Assembly (NCBI RefSeq): GCF_001715295.1 | Contig: NZ_MDKB01000002.1 | Location: 1,137,522 to 1,201,521, forward strand | Direction: 5' to 3' | DNA length: 64,000 nt | Origin: Streptomyces griseus | GTDB lineage: Bacteria > Actinomycetota > Actinomycetes > Streptomycetales > Streptomycetaceae | In this document: positions 29,156 to 39,346 of the stretch, one piece after another | Position numbering within the stretch: the stretch's first letter is position 1 | Layout: each line of letters begins with the position of its first letter | Program-made: the position numbers and the translations under genes | Notes under the pieces: model-generated | Seen by the model: only the letters and a program-made list of their open reading frames with translations | Database searches by the model: none | Told to the model about the DNA's origin: nothing

Positions 29156-30551
29156 CGTCAGCCTCCTTTCCGTTGACCGCGGAGTCGTCACTCTGAGTGT
29201 CCGGCCCGCCACTGGCGACGAGCTCGCGCTCGCGTCGCGGCGTGCGGCGCGGCACCGGCGGCAGGGTCTGGCCGGGCAGCGGCGGCACCGGGAATCCGCC
29301 CGCCATCGGGTCGAACTCCGGTTCCGGGCCGGCCGGCTCCTCGCCGGACCTGTTCCGGCGGTCGCGGAAGAAGTCGGCGACGAACGAGATGAGCAGCACG
29401 GCGATGACGGCCCCCGCGACGTACAGCAGGATCCTCGAGAAGTCGTACCCCTCGTTGCGCAGCGCCCTGACCGTGGCGACCAGCATCAGCCAGACCACGG
29501 AGACCGGGATGAGCACCTTCCAGCCGAGCTTCATCAGCTGGTCGTAGCGGACCCGGGGCAGTGTGCCGCGCAGCCAGATGAAGAAGAAGAGGAGCAACTG
29601 CACCTTGACGACGAACCAGAGCATCGGCCACCAGCCGTGGTTCGCGCCCTCCCAGAAGGTGCTGACCGGGTACGGTGCCCGCCAGCCGCCCAGGAAGAGG
29701 GTCACGGAGACCGCGGAGACGGTGACCATGTTGACGTACTCGGCGAGCATGAACATCGCGAACTTGATGGACGAGTACTCGGTGTTGAACCCGCCGACCA
29801 GGTCGCCCTCGGACTCCGGCATGTCGAACGGGGCACGGTTGGTCTCGCCGACCATCGTGACGACGTAGATGATGAAGGAGACCGGGAGCAGGATGATGAA
29901 CCAGCGGTCCTGCTGCGCGGCGACGATCTCGGAGGTCGACATCGACCCGGAGTAGAGGAACACCGAGGCGAACGCGGCGCCCATCGCGATCTCGTAGCTG
30001 ATCATCTGGGCGCAGGAGCGCAGACCGCCCAGCAGCGGGTACGTCGAGCCGGAGGACCAGCCCGCCAGCACGATGCCGTAGATGCCGACGGAGGCGACCG
30101 CGAGGATGTACAGCATCGCGATCGGCAGGTCGGTCAGCTGCATCGTCGTACGCTGGCCGAAGATCGACACCTCGTTGCCGGCCGGGCCGAAGGGGATCAC
30201 CGCGATCGCCATGAAGGCGGGTGCGGCGGCCACGATCGGGGCCAGGACGTAGACGACCTTGTCGGCCCGCCTGACGACGACGTCCTCCTTGAGCATCAGT
30301 TTGACGCCGTCGGCGAGCGACTGGAGCATGCCCCAGGGGCCGTGCCGGTTGGGGCCGATGCGCAGCTGCATCCAGGCGACGACCTTGCGCTCCCACACGA
30401 TGGAGAAGAGCACGGTCACCATCAGGAACGCGAAGCAGAACACCGCCTTGAGGGCGACGAGCCACCACGGGTCCGTCCCGAACATCGAGAGGTCCTCGGC
30501 GGCCAGGACGGTGCCTCGGGGCGCCGCGGCGAGTTGGGCGAGGCCGGTCAC
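29148..30551 (-). CDS. nuoH: NADH-quinone oxidoreductase subunit H
   Basis: A 467-residue membrane subunit forming much of the quinone-binding chamber, with eight to nine transmembrane helices. Signatures are [32 protein letters not shown] and [21 protein letters not shown] (each is split across loops facing NuoB/D). GTG 30551 overlaps the nuoG stop (GTGA). The last 75 residues are Pro-rich and cytoplasmic, as in other actinobacterial NuoH. Confidence 0.95.
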   Translation of the reverse strand: MTGLAQLAAAPRGTVLAAEDLSMFGTDPWWLVALKAVFCFAFLMVTVLFSIVWERKVVAWMQLRIGPNRHGPWGMLQSLADGVKLMLKEDVVVRRADKVVYVLAPIVAAAPAFMAIAVIPFGPAGNEVSIFGQRTTMQLTDLPIAMLYILAVASVGIYGIVLAGWSSGSTYPLLGGLRSCAQMISYEIAMGAAFASVFLYSGSMSTSEIVAAQQDRWFIILLPVSFIIYVVTMVGETNRAPFDMPESEGDLVGGFNTEYSSIKFAMFMLAEYVNMVTVSAVSVTLFLGGWRAPYPVSTFWEGANHGWWPMLWFVVKVQLLLFFFIWLRGTLPRVRYDQLMKLGWKVLIPVSVVWLMLVATVRALRNEGYDFSRILLYVAGAVIAVLLISFVADFFRDRRNRSGEEPAGPEPEFDPMAGGFPVPPLPGQTLPPVPRRTPRRERELVASGGPDTQSDDSAVNGKEADGV

Positions 30552-33055
30552 TCTCCTACCTCCGATGTCACGACGTGGGAGCCGGGTGCGGCGGGACCGA
30601 TCCGCACCGGACGGCCGGGCTGGGCGCCGGTGTCGGCGGGAACGCCCCGGCCGACGGAGTTGAGGGGCACCCAGACCACCCGGTCCGGCATGTCGGTCAC
30701 TTCGAGCGGGAGTTCGGTGGTGCCGGCGGGGCCGGTGACGGCGAGCAGATCGCCGTCCTTCACCCCCGCCTCGGCCGCGGTGGCGGCGGAGAGCCGGGCG
30801 ACGGCCGCGTGCCGGGTGGCGGCCAGCGCCTCGTCGCCCTCCTGCAGCCTGCCCCGGTCGAGCAGCATCCGGTGACCCGCGAGGACCGCCTCCCCGTCGC
30901 CGGGCCGGGGCACCGGGCGGGAGGTGGCGTGCGGGCCGTCGGCGTACGGCCCCGGTCGGCCGCCGAGGCGGTCGAGCTCGCGGCGGGCCGCCCTCAGGTC
31001 GGGGAGTGCGAGGTGCACGTCCAGCGCGTCGGCCAGCATGTGCAGGACCCGCGCGTCGGTCGGGCAGAGCGTACGGGGAAGCTGCTCGGGCTTCAGCGCG
31101 GCCTCGAACATGCGGGAGCGGCCCTCCCAGTTGAGGAAGGTGCCGGGCTTCTCGGCGACGGCGGCGACGGGAAGGACCACGTCGGCGCGCTCGGTGACCA
31201 GGCCCGGCCGCAGTTCCAGCGAGACCAGGAACCCGACCTCGTCCAGCGCCTCCAGGGCCCGTGCCGGATCGGGCAGGTCCTCGGGGTCGACGCCGGCGAC
31301 CAGGAGTGCGGCCAGTTCGCCGGTGGCGGCGGCCTCCAGGATCTGGCCGGTGTCCCGTCCGAAGCGGGTCGGGAGCTGGGCGACGCCCCAGACGGAGGCC
31401 ACCTCCTGCCTGGCCCGCGGATCGGTCGCCGGCCGGCCGCCCGGCAGCAGCGACGGGAGTGCGCCCGCCTCCACCGCGCCGCGTTCGCCGGCCCGCCGCG
31501 GGATCCACACCAGCGCGGCGCCGGTCGCCGCGGCGGTGCGTACGACGGCGGTCAGCGCGCCGGGCACCCCGGCGAGTCGCTCGCCCACCACGATCACGGC
31601 GCCCTCGCCGCGCAGCGCCTGAGCGGCGACGGCTCCGTCGCCCTCCAGTCCGACACCGCCCGCGAGCGCGTCCAGCCACTCCGTCTCGGTACCGGGTGCG
31701 GCGGGGAGCAGGGTGCCGCCCGCCTTCTCCAGGCCGCGGGTGGCGTACGAGGCGAGGGCGAAGGTCCGCTGCGCGTGCTTGCGGTGGGCCTTGCGCAGCC
31801 GCAGGAAGACGCCGGGGGCCTCCTCCTCCGACTCGAAGCCGGCCAGCAGCACCGCCGGGGCCTTCTCCAGCGAGGTGTAGGTGACTCCGCTGCCGTCCAG
31901 GTCCCGTCCGCGCCCGGCCACCCGGGCCGCCAGGAAGTCGGCTTCCTCACCGCTGTGCACGCGGGCCCGGAAGTCGATGTCGTTGGTGTCGAGGGCGATC
32001 CGCGCGAACTTGCTGTACGCGTAGGCGTCCTCGACGGTCAGCCGGCCGCCGGTGAGCACACCGGCCCTGCCGCGGGCCGCCGAGAGACCGGCCGCCGCGG
32101 CCGCCAGTGCCTCGGGCCAGCTCGCCGCCTCCAGGACGCCCTCCGCGTTGCGGACGAGCGGGGTGGTGAGCCGGTCGCGCTGCTGGGCGTAGCGGAAGCC
32201 GAAGCGGCCCTTGTCGCAGAGCCACTCCTCGTTGACCTCCGGGTCGTTGAGGGCGAGCCGCCGCATGACCTTGCCGCGCCGGTGGTCGGTACGGGTGGCG
32301 CAGCCGCCCGCGCAGTGCTCGCACACGGACGGCGTCGACACGAGGTCGAAGGGCCGGGAGCGGAACCGGTACGCGGCCGAGGTGAGCGCGCCGACGGGGC
32401 AGATCTGGATGGTGTTGCCGGAGAAGTACGACTCGAAGGGGTCGCCCTGCCCGGTGCCGACCTGCTGGAGGGCGCCGCGCTCGATGAGCTCGATCATCGG
32501 GTCGCCCGCCACCTGGTTGGAGAACCGGGTGCACCGCGCGCAGAGCACGCAGCGCTCGCGGTCCAGCAGCACCTGGGGGGAGATCGGGACGGGCTTCTCG
32601 AAGGTGCGCTTCTTCCCGTCGAAGCGGGAGTCGGCGCCGCCGTGCGACATGGCCTGGTTCTGCAGGGGGCACTCGCCGCCCTTGTCGCAGACCGGGCAGT
32701 CCAGCGGGTGGTTGATGAGCAGGAGCTCCATCACCCCCTTCTGCGCCTTCTCCGCGACGGGCGAGGTGATCTGCGACTTCACGACCATGCCGTCGGTGCA
32801 CGTGATGGTGCAGGACGCCATCGGCTTGCGCTGGCCCTCCACCTCGACGATGCACTGCCGGCAGGCGCCGGCCGGGTCGAGGAGCGGGTGGTCGCAGAAG
32901 CGCGGGATCTCGATGCCGAGGAGTTCGGCGGCCCGGATGACCAGGGTGCCCTTGGGCACGCTGATCTCGATGCCGTCGATCGTGAGCGTGACCAGGTCCT
33001 CGGGCGGGATGGCCGCCTCGCCGCCCCCGGAGGGCGCACTCGTGGTGACTGTCAT
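30548..33055 (-). CDS. nuoG: NADH-quinone oxidoreductase subunit G
   Basis: An 835-residue iron-sulphur subunit. The N-terminal ferredoxin-like domain has the [2Fe-2S] ligands in [15 protein letters not shown]. The next ligand sets are [19 protein letters not shown] and [10 protein letters not shown], then the molybdopterin-oxidoreductase-like domain begins with [18 protein letters not shown]. The large C-terminal domain is structural and has degenerate pterin-binding sequence. ATG 33055 overlaps nuoF by 4 bp. It passes electrons from NuoE/F toward NuoI/B. Confidence 0.95.
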   Translation of the reverse strand: MTVTTSAPSGGGEAAIPPEDLVTLTIDGIEISVPKGTLVIRAAELLGIEIPRFCDHPLLDPAGACRQCIVEVEGQRKPMASCTITCTDGMVVKSQITSPVAEKAQKGVMELLLINHPLDCPVCDKGGECPLQNQAMSHGGADSRFDGKKRTFEKPVPISPQVLLDRERCVLCARCTRFSNQVAGDPMIELIERGALQQVGTGQGDPFESYFSGNTIQICPVGALTSAAYRFRSRPFDLVSTPSVCEHCAGGCATRTDHRRGKVMRRLALNDPEVNEEWLCDKGRFGFRYAQQRDRLTTPLVRNAEGVLEAASWPEALAAAAAGLSAARGRAGVLTGGRLTVEDAYAYSKFARIALDTNDIDFRARVHSGEEADFLAARVAGRGRDLDGSGVTYTSLEKAPAVLLAGFESEEEAPGVFLRLRKAHRKHAQRTFALASYATRGLEKAGGTLLPAAPGTETEWLDALAGGVGLEGDGAVAAQALRGEGAVIVVGERLAGVPGALTAVVRTAAATGAALVWIPRRAGERGAVEAGALPSLLPGGRPATDPRARQEVASVWGVAQLPTRFGRDTGQILEAAATGELAALLVAGVDPEDLPDPARALEALDEVGFLVSLELRPGLVTERADVVLPVAAVAEKPGTFLNWEGRSRMFEAALKPEQLPRTLCPTDARVLHMLADALDVHLALPDLRAARRELDRLGGRPGPYADGPHATSRPVPRPGDGEAVLAGHRMLLDRGRLQEGDEALAATRHAAVARLSAATAAEAGVKDGDLLAVTGPAGTTELPLEVTDMPDRVVWVPLNSVGRGVPADTGAQPGRPVRIGPAAPGSHVVTSEVGE

Positions 33056-34416
33056 GCGTTCACCCCCCGGTGAGCGTTCTTGTCGTCGGCCCAGACGGTC
33101 GACTTGGCGGGATCGAAGGGGCAGCCCTGGCCGGTGATGTGCTGCTCGTACTCCTCGCGGAAGTACGTCAGCGAGGAGAAGATCGGCGCGGCGGCACCGT
33201 CGCCCAGGGCGCAGAAGGACTTGCCGTTGATGTTGTCGGCGATGTCGTTGAGCTTGTCGAGGTCGGACATCTGCCCCTTGCCGGCCTCGATGTCGCGCAG
33301 GAGCTGGACGAGCCAGTAGGTCCCCTCACGGCAGGGTGTGCACTTTCCGCAGGACTCGTGGGCGTAGAACTCGGTCCAGCGGGTGACGGCCCGCACCACA
33401 CAGGTGGTCTCGTCGAAGCACTGCAGGGCCTTGGTGCCGAGCATGGAGCCGGCGGCGCCCACGCCCTCGTAGTCGAGGGGGACGTCGAGGTGCTCGTCGG
33501 TGAACATCGGGGTGGAGGAGCCCCCGGGGGTCCAGAACTTCAGACGGTGCCCGGGCCGCATGCCGCCGCTCATGTCGAGCAGCTGGCGCAGGGTGATGCC
33601 GAGCGGTGCCTCGTACTGGCCGGGTCCGGCGACGTGGCCGCTCAGCGAGTACAGCGTGAAGCCGGGAGACTTCTCGCTGCCCATCGACGTGAACCACTCC
33701 TTGCCCTTGTGCAGGATCGCGGGAACCGAGGCGATGGACTCGACGTTGTTCACCACGGTGGGGCAGGCGTACAGACCGGCGACGGCGGGGAAGGGGGGCC
33801 GCAGTCTCGGCTGGCCGCGCCGTCCTTCGAGCGAGTCGAGCAGCGCGGTCTCCTCCCCGCAGATGTACGCACCGGCACCCGCGTGCACCGTGAGTTCGAG
33901 GTCGAGCCCGGACCCCAGGATGTCGGTCCCCAGGTAACCCGCCTCGTAGGCCTCACGCACGGCCTCGTGCAGCCGCCGCAGGACGGGGACGACTTCGCCG
34001 CGCAGGTAGATGAAGGCGTGCGAGGAGCGGATCGCGTAGCAGGCGATCACGATGCCCTCGATGAGACTGTGCGGGTTGGCGAAGAGGAGCGGGATGTCCT
34101 TGCAGGTCCCGGGCTCCGACTCGTCGGCGTTGACGACGAGGTAGTGCGGCTTGCCGTCGCCCTGCGGGATGAACTGCCACTTCATCCCGGTGGGGAAGCC
34201 TGCGCCTCCGCGTCCGCGCAGACCGGATTCCTTGACGTAGGCGATGAGGTCGTCGGGCGCCATCGCGAGGGCCTTGCGCAGTCCCTCGTACCCGTCGTGG
34301 CGGAGGTAGGTGTCCAGGGTCCAGGACTCCGGCTCGTCCCAGAAGGCGGACAGTACGGGAGCCAGGAGCTTCTCCGGGCTGGTCCCGTCCTGGCCGATCT
34401 CGGCTGCCAAGGTCAT
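33052..34416 (-). CDS. nuoF: NADH-quinone oxidoreductase subunit F
   Basis: A 454-residue NADH-binding subunit containing FMN and one [4Fe-4S] cluster (N3). The NADH/FMN loop is [16 protein letters not shown], and FMN-site residues are in [12 protein letters not shown] and [10 protein letters not shown]. Cluster cysteines are in [12 protein letters not shown] plus a later Cys ([11 protein letters not shown]). The ATG shares one base with the nuoE stop (TGATG). This is the electron entry point of the complex. Confidence 0.96.
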   Translation of the reverse strand: MTLAAEIGQDGTSPEKLLAPVLSAFWDEPESWTLDTYLRHDGYEGLRKALAMAPDDLIAYVKESGLRGRGGAGFPTGMKWQFIPQGDGKPHYLVVNADESEPGTCKDIPLLFANPHSLIEGIVIACYAIRSSHAFIYLRGEVVPVLRRLHEAVREAYEAGYLGTDILGSGLDLELTVHAGAGAYICGEETALLDSLEGRRGQPRLRPPFPAVAGLYACPTVVNNVESIASVPAILHKGKEWFTSMGSEKSPGFTLYSLSGHVAGPGQYEAPLGITLRQLLDMSGGMRPGHRLKFWTPGGSSTPMFTDEHLDVPLDYEGVGAAGSMLGTKALQCFDETTCVVRAVTRWTEFYAHESCGKCTPCREGTYWLVQLLRDIEAGKGQMSDLDKLNDIADNINGKSFCALGDGAAAPIFSSLTYFREEYEQHITGQGCPFDPAKSTVWADDKNAHRGVNA

Positions 34417-35273
34417 CACTCCCCCTCCTCGGCTGCGGGCCCGGCCGGGTGCTCCGGATCGGAGGCCGAGGTGTGCTGCGGTGCGTCGTGCGAGCTCAGG
34501 TGCTCGGACGGGGACGGTTCGTGCGGCGGTGTGTCCCGGGGCGCCTCGCCCCGCGGGCCGACCACCCGTGCCTGCGACGCGCCCTCGCCCTTGGCGAGCT
34601 TCAGCCCGGCCAGGGAGGCGGGGCCCGCCCCGCCGCTCGCCTCGACGGCGCCGGGGCGCGTGTCGGGGAAGCCGGCCAGGATGCGGGCCGTCTCCTTGTA
34701 CGTGCACAGAGGGGCGCCGCGGGTGGGTTCGACGGTCCGTCCGGCGATCAGGTCGTCGACGAGCCGTGTCGCGCTCTCGGGCGTCTGGTTGTCGAAGAAC
34801 TCCCAGTTCACCATCACGACGGGCGCGAAGTCGCAGGCCGCGTTGCACTCGATGTGTTCGAGGGTGACCTTGCCGTCGGCGGTCGTCTCGTCGTTGCCGA
34901 CGCCCAGGTGCTCCTTGAGCCGGTCGAAGATGGCGTCGCCGCCCATGACCGCGCACAGGGTGTTGGTGCAGACCCCGACCTGGTAGTCGCCGCTCGGCCG
35001 GCGCCGGTACATCGTGTAGAAGGTGGCGACCGCGGTGACCTCGGCGGTGGTGAGGCCGAGGAGTTCGGCGCAGAACGCCATGCCCGTCCGGGAGACGTAT
35101 CCCTCCTCGGACTGCACCAGATGGAGCAGGGGCAGCAGCGCGGAGCGGCTGCCGGGGTAGCGGGCGATCACCTCCTTCGCGTCGGCCTCGAGCCGGGCGC
35201 GCACCTCGGCCGGGTAGGCGGGGGCGGGGAGCTGCGGCATCCCCAGGCTGACTTCTCGGTTGGCTGCGGTCAC
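34416..35273 (-). CDS. nuoE: NADH-quinone oxidoreductase subunit E
   Basis: A 285-residue thioredoxin-like subunit with a [2Fe-2S] cluster (N1a) held by Cys102 and Cys107 ([12 protein letters not shown]) and Cys143 and Cys147 ([11 protein letters not shown]). The core ends near residue 205. About 80 further residues form a Pro/Ser/His-rich tail ([15 protein letters not shown]) that is absent from E. coli NuoE and probably disordered. GTG 35273 overlaps nuoD by 4 bp. Confidence 0.95.
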   Translation of the reverse strand: MTAANREVSLGMPQLPAPAYPAEVRARLEADAKEVIARYPGSRSALLPLLHLVQSEEGYVSRTGMAFCAELLGLTTAEVTAVATFYTMYRRRPSGDYQVGVCTNTLCAVMGGDAIFDRLKEHLGVGNDETTADGKVTLEHIECNAACDFAPVVMVNWEFFDNQTPESATRLVDDLIAGRTVEPTRGAPLCTYKETARILAGFPDTRPGAVEASGGAGPASLAGLKLAKGEGASQARVVGPRGEAPRDTPPHEPSPSEHLSSHDAPQHTSASDPEHPAGPAAEEGE

Positions 35274-36592
35274 CGGTCGACGCCTCCCATCACGGGGTCG
35301 ATGGACGCGACGGCGACGATGACGTCGGCGACCTGGCCGCCCTCGCACATCGCCGCCATGGCCTGGAGATTGGTGAAGGACGGGTCGCGGAAGTGGACCC
35401 GGAAGGGGCGCGTGCCCCCGTCGGAGACCACGTGCACGCCGAGTTCGCCCTTGGGGGACTCGATGGCCGTGTACGTCTGACCGGCCGGCACCCGGAAGCC
35501 CTCGGTCACCAGCTTGAAGTGGTGGATCAGGGCCTCCATGGAGGTACCCATGATCTTCCTGATGTGGTCGAGCGAGTTGCCGAGGCCGTCGGGTCCCAGC
35601 GCGAGCTGCGCGGGCCAGGCGATCTTCTTGTCGCCGACCATGACCGGGCCGGGCTCCAGCCGGTCCAGGCACTGCTCGATGATCCTGAGCGACTGGCGCA
35701 TCTCCTCCAGGCGGATGAGGAAGCGGCCGTAGGCGTCGCTGGAGTCGGCGGTGGGCACGTCGAACTCGTAGTTCTCGTAGCCGCAGTACGGGTCGGTCTT
35801 GCGCAGGTCGTGCGGCAGGCCGGCGGACCGGAGGATCGGGCCGGTGGCGCCGAGCGCCATGCAGCCGGCCAGGTCGAGGTAGCCCACGTCCTGCATGCGG
35901 GCCTTGAAGATGGGGTTGCCGGTCGCCAGCTTGTCGTACTCCGGCAGGTTCTTCTTCATGGTCTTCACGAACTCGCGGATCCGGTCGACCGCACCGGGGG
36001 GCAGGTCCTGGGCGAGTCCGCCGGGCCGGATGAACGCGTGGTTCATCCGGAGGCCGGTGATCAGCTCGAAGAGGTCGAGGACGAGCTCACGATCGCGGAA
36101 GCCGTAGATCATGATCGTGGTGGCGCCGAGTTCCATACCGCCGGTGGCGACGCACACGAGGTGCGAGGAGAGCCGGTTGAGCTCCATGAGGAGCACCCGC
36201 AGGACGGTGGCCCGGTCGGGGATCTGCTCCTCGATCCCGAGGAGCTTCTCGACCCCGAGGCAGTACGCGGCCTCGTTGAAGAACGGGGTCAGGTAGTCCA
36301 TGCGCGTCACGAAGGTGGTGCCCTGGGTCCAGTTCCGGAATTCGAGGTTCTTCTCGATGCCGGTGTGGAGGTAGCCGATCCCGCAGCGGGCCTCCGTGAC
36401 GGTCTCGCCGTCGATCTCCAGGATGAGCCGGAGCACGCCGTGCGTGGACGGGTGCTGCGGGCCCATGTTGACGATGATGCGCTCGTCGTCGGAGGTGACC
36501 GCGGACTCGACGACCTCGTCCCAGTCCCCGCCGGTGACTGTGTATACGGTGCCCTCGGTCGTGGCACGGGGTGTTGCGTGTGGAGTGGTCAT
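35270..36592 (-). CDS. nuoD: NADH-quinone oxidoreductase subunit D
   Basis: A 440-residue subunit homologous to the [NiFe]-hydrogenase large subunit, forming the quinone site with NuoB and NuoH. Landmarks are [15 protein letters not shown], with the quinone-contacting histidine, RIGYLHTG-type [18 protein letters not shown]-type loops and the C-terminal [10 protein letters not shown] 35-residue N-terminal extension precedes the core. NuoC and NuoD are separate genes here, unlike the E. coli fusion. One-base overlap with nuoC. Confidence 0.96.
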   Translation of the reverse strand: MTTPHATPRATTEGTVYTVTGGDWDEVVESAVTSDDERIIVNMGPQHPSTHGVLRLILEIDGETVTEARCGIGYLHTGIEKNLEFRNWTQGTTFVTRMDYLTPFFNEAAYCLGVEKLLGIEEQIPDRATVLRVLLMELNRLSSHLVCVATGGMELGATTIMIYGFRDRELVLDLFELITGLRMNHAFIRPGGLAQDLPPGAVDRIREFVKTMKKNLPEYDKLATGNPIFKARMQDVGYLDLAGCMALGATGPILRSAGLPHDLRKTDPYCGYENYEFDVPTADSSDAYGRFLIRLEEMRQSLRIIEQCLDRLEPGPVMVGDKKIAWPAQLALGPDGLGNSLDHIRKIMGTSMEALIHHFKLVTEGFRVPAGQTYTAIESPKGELGVHVVSDGGTRPFRVHFRDPSFTNLQAMAAMCEGGQVADVIVAVASIDPVMGGVDR

Positions 36593-37308
36593 CAGCTGTA
36601 CGACCTCCGCTGGTCCGGAGCCGGGATCTGGGCGCCCTTGTACTCGACGGCGATGCCGCCGAGGGGGTAGTCCTTGCGCTGCGGGAAGCCCTGCCAGTCG
36701 TCCGGCATCATGATCCGGGTCAGGGCGGGGTGCCCGTCGAAGATCAGCCCGAAGAAGTCGTAGGTCTCGCGCTCGTGCCAGTCGTTGGTCGGGTAGACCG
36801 CGACGAGGGACGGGACGTGCGGGTCGCTGTCCGGGGCGGACACCTCGATGCGGATCAGCCGCCCGTGGGTGAGCGACCGCAGGTGGTAGACCGCGTGCAG
36901 TTCGCGGCCCTTGTCCCCGAGGTAGTGGACACCGCTGACGCCCGTACAGAGCTCGAAGCGCAGGGCGGGGTCGTCGCGCAGGGTGCGGGCGACCTGGAGG
37001 AGGTGCTCGCGGGCGATGTGGAAGGTGAGTTCGCCGCGGTCGACGACGGTCTTCTCGATGGCGTTCCCGGGGAGCAGCCCCTGTTCTTCCAGGGCTCCCT
37101 CCAGTTCGTCCGCCACCTCGTCGAACCAGCCGCCGTACGGGCGGGACGCGGCACCGGGCAGGGTCACGGTGCGGACGAGGCCGCCGTAGCCCGAGGTGTC
37201 GCCGCCGTTGTTCGCGCCGAACATGCCCGTGCGGACGCCGATGACCTCACCGGAGTCGTCGCGGGGGGCGGGTACCTGACCGCTGTTCGTGTTCGGTCCG
37301 TCGCTCAT
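36592..37308 (-). CDS. nuoC: NADH-quinone oxidoreductase subunit C
   Basis: A 238-residue subunit of the 30-kDa type. The family signature is [22 protein letters not shown], followed by [15 protein letters not shown]. The first 60 residues are a variable, Gly/Asn-rich extension containing [16 protein letters not shown] 37308 is inside the end of nuoB (4-bp overlap); the longer frame upstream is a shadow of nuoB. It helps bind NuoD in the peripheral arm. Confidence 0.95.
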   Translation of the reverse strand: MSDGPNTNSGQVPAPRDDSGEVIGVRTGMFGANNGGDTSGYGGLVRTVTLPGAASRPYGGWFDEVADELEGALEEQGLLPGNAIEKTVVDRGELTFHIAREHLLQVARTLRDDPALRFELCTGVSGVHYLGDKGRELHAVYHLRSLTHGRLIRIEVSAPDSDPHVPSLVAVYPTNDWHERETYDFFGLIFDGHPALTRIMMPDDWQGFPQRKDYPLGGIAVEYKGAQIPAPDQRRSYS

Positions 37309-37859
37309 CGCAGCAGCCCCTTCATCTCGATCAGGGGCAGTGCGTTGAGGGCCGCCTCCTCCGCCTCCCGGGCCGCCTCCTCCGCGTTGACCCCGAGCTT
37401 GGAGCCCTGGATCTTCTGGTGGAGCTTGAGGATGGCGTCGATCAGCATCTCGGGACGCGGCGGGCATCCCGGCAGATAGATGTCGACGGGCACAATATGA
37501 TCAACACCCTGCACAATGGCGTAATTGTTGAACATTCCGCCCGATGACGCGCAAACCCCCATGGAAATGACCCACTTGGGGCTGGGCATCTGGTCGTAGA
37601 CCTGCCTCAGGACGGGCGCCATCTTCTGGCTGACCCGCCCCGCGACGATCATCAGGTCCGCCTGCCGCGGTGAACCGCGGAAGACCTCCATGCCGAAGCG
37701 GGCCAGGTCGTAACGGCCCGCCCCTGTCGTCATCATCTCGATGGCGCAGCAGGCGAGGCCGAAGGTGGCCGGGAAGACGGAGGACTTCCGTACCCAGCCG
37801 GCGGCCTGTTCGACGGTGGTCAGCACGAAGCCGCTCGGCAGCTTCTCTTCGAGTCCCAT
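37305..37859 (-). CDS. nuoB: NADH-quinone oxidoreductase subunit B
   Basis: A 184-residue subunit with the terminal [4Fe-4S] cluster N2 that hands electrons to quinone. Its ligands are Cys37 and Cys38 ([10 protein letters not shown]), Cys103 ([10 protein letters not shown]) and Cys132 ([11 protein letters not shown]). The tandem cysteine pair is diagnostic. Separated from nuoA by 18 nt. DNA around 37490-37560 is slightly richer in A+T than the rest of the operon but is well within the conserved core. Confidence 0.96.
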   Translation of the reverse strand: MGLEEKLPSGFVLTTVEQAAGWVRKSSVFPATFGLACCAIEMMTTGAGRYDLARFGMEVFRGSPRQADLMIVAGRVSQKMAPVLRQVYDQMPSPKWVISMGVCASSGGMFNNYAIVQGVDHIVPVDIYLPGCPPRPEMLIDAILKLHQKIQGSKLGVNAEEAAREAEEAALNALPLIEMKGLLR

Positions 37860-37877
37860 GGTGTGCCCCTCAGCCCC

Positions 37878-38237
37878 TCAGTCCCATTCCAGGCCGCCCC
37901 GACGCCACACATACGCGTAGGCGACGAAGACGGTGAGCACGAAGAGCAGCATCTCCACGAGCCCGAAGATCCCCAGGGCGTCGAAGGTGACCGCCCAGGG
38001 ATAGAGGAAGACGATCTCGATGTCGAAGACGATGAACAGCATCGCCGTCAGGTAGTACTTGATGGGGAAACGGCCGCCTCCGGCTGGAGTGGGGGTGGGT
38101 TCGATACCGCACTCGTACGCTTCGAGCTTTGCCCGGTTGTACCGCTTGGGGCCGATAAGCGTGGCCATGACCACGGAGAAGATCGCAAACCCTGCCCCGA
38201 GGGCGCCGAGCACGAGGATGGGCGCGTAGGCATTCAC
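37878..38237 (-). CDS. nuoA: NADH-quinone oxidoreductase subunit A
   Basis: A 119-residue subunit with three transmembrane helices, the first gene of the operon. Signatures are KLEAYECGIEPT, with the conserved loop cysteine near the quinone site, and MLFIVFDIEIVFLYPWAV. GTG 38237 gives the standard length; two GAG-rich sites precede it. The ORF upstream to 38351 is not coding and runs through the likely Rex operator. Confidence 0.95.
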   Translation of the reverse strand: MNAYAPILVLGALGAGFAIFSVVMATLIGPKRYNRAKLEAYECGIEPTPTPAGGGRFPIKYYLTAMLFIVFDIEIVFLYPWAVTFDALGIFGLVEMLLFVLTVFVAYAYVWRRGGLEWD

Positions 38238-38317
38238 GCTCCTCGCTCCTTCCAGTCGTCCTTGACCGTTGGACCGCATCGGGCGACCGGCTCGCCACCT
38301 CACCAAGATCGTGCATA

Positions 38318-38333
38318 TGTGAGGCAGTTCACA
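38318..38333. promoter_or_regulatory. Probable Rex operator upstream of nuoA
   Basis: On the minus strand the site reads TGTGAACTGCCTCACA. The two halves, TGTGA and TCACA, are fully symmetric and the sequence fits the Rex operator pattern TGTGAAC-N-TTCACA except one inner position. It lies 81 bp upstream of the nuoA start, over TTGTGA, a possible -35. Rex is the NADH/NAD+-sensing repressor known to bind upstream of nuo in Streptomyces coelicolor. That this genome encodes Rex is assumed. Confidence 0.75.
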
Positions 38334-39094
38334 AGCCCGACTGCCCCGCATCCTATGCCTGCCGTCCTGTGATCTGCGACACGGGGTACGTCACCGAGTT
38401 TGTGATCTCCACCACCCGACGAACGATCATGAAGGCGGTTGAGCGGTGATCTACGTACGCGAAGCGGCCGAGCAGTTACGAGACGTGACATTTGGCGGTG
38501 TTGTTGCTGGTCAAAGCCGTGCGGGCACTATCAATAGTAGGCGCCTACATGCAAATTGGCGATGGACTCCATGGACGTGATATAGGAAAGGCTCCCCGTT
38601 CACACCCACCCGGAAGAGGGGGTGTCCGGACAGAGGTGGACGGCGGCAACGCGCGCCCGTTCACCAACTCCCCGGACACGGTCGACGACGCTGTGCACAG
38701 GGGCCGCGGTGCGGGGACGGACGGCGCCGCGCGCCGGGGGCGCCCGCACCGCCTCGGTGGCGTATCGCCCCGGGCCGGGCCGATACGCCGGCCCGGACAC
38801 CGATCCGGGACCCGGCCGGCGCGTCGACGGCGGACCGGGCGCCGGAACACCGCGAGGCGGCGGCGGTCGCGGGCGGCCGCAGGAAGGGCCGGCGACGCCG
38901 GCCGGGCCCCCCGGCGGGGCCGGAAGGCCTCCCCGCCGGGGGCGGGTCAGGCCGACGAGCCGCGGAACCCTCGACACCCTCCAACCAAAAGGGACATGAC
39001 TTACCAATAGGTCACAGGGTGACAAGAAGCCGGGGCCTCCGGGGGCCCACCTCGCACCCGGCCGCACGGTTGCCTCCCGCGGCGGACTCGCCTG

Positions 39095-39108
39095 GTGACC
39101 TGCGTCAC
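39095..39108. promoter_or_regulatory. Candidate Crp-type site
   Basis: GTGACCTGCGTCAC fits the GTG-N6-GNCAC pattern associated with Streptomyces Crp, and also the general CRP core GTGA-N6-TCAC. It lies 239 bp upstream of the NlpC/P60 start. Pattern match only. Confidence 0.4.
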
Positions 39109-39198
39109 TTCACGTATCCTCCGATAAAAGCGGGCTTGGCCAACCGTGTGAACAGATGGTAGGTGGCGGGCAATTCGGGCGTATTGCAGAAAACCCGT

Positions 39199-39214
39199 GA
39201 TCACGCGCGTGATC
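39199..39214. promoter_or_regulatory. 16-bp perfect palindrome upstream of the NlpC/P60 gene
   Basis: GATCACGCGCGTGATC is a perfect palindrome 133 bp upstream of the start codon, in relatively A+T-rich surroundings. A dimeric regulator could bind it; I cannot assign one. Confidence 0.4.
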
Positions 39215-39283
39215 CAGTGCGCCCGTTTTGCCCGTTAGGGCGTCAATAAGGGCGCGGGACAAGCGGATTCACAGATTCCGAAC

Positions 39284-39299
39284 GTAACTGTGTCGCAAC
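39284..39299 (+). promoter_or_regulatory. MtrA/GlnR-like direct repeat
   Basis: GTAAC (39284-39288) and GCAAC (39295-39299) are spaced 11 bp start to start, as in the GTnAC-N6-GaAAC boxes bound by OmpR-family regulators GlnR and MtrA. It lies 48 bp before the start of a cell-wall hydrolase gene, a typical MtrA target class. Inference from spacing and context. Confidence 0.35.
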
Positions 39300-39346
39300 A
39301 CACGTTTCTTGATGGGACCCCTACAGCCCTGATAGCGCTAGTACTC

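Larger units (their letters stand above)
38334..39346. other. Long non-coding interval between nuoA and the NlpC/P60 gene
   Basis: About 1 kb without a credible gene. It holds GTAGGCGCCTAC (38537-38548, perfect palindrome) next to ACTATCAATAGT. It also has a 9-bp hairpin GGCGTATCG/CGATACGCC (38759-38789), a very G+C-rich tract 38800-38970 with several nested hairpins, and from 39000 a more A+T-rich promoter-like zone with three candidate regulatory sites listed separately. Both flanking genes point away from it, so it must contain both promoters. A small RNA is possible but unsupported. Confidence 0.5.

Noticed and set aside
38492-39010. 172-codon ORF in the nuoA upstream gap
   Set aside because: Runs through hairpin-rich G+C sequence with no ribosome site and an Arg/Gly/Pro product.
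38238-39346. ydaO-type (c-di-AMP) riboswitch before the NlpC/P60 gene
   Set aside because: Such riboswitches often precede Streptomyces cell-wall hydrolases, but none of the conserved core blocks were found in the leader.
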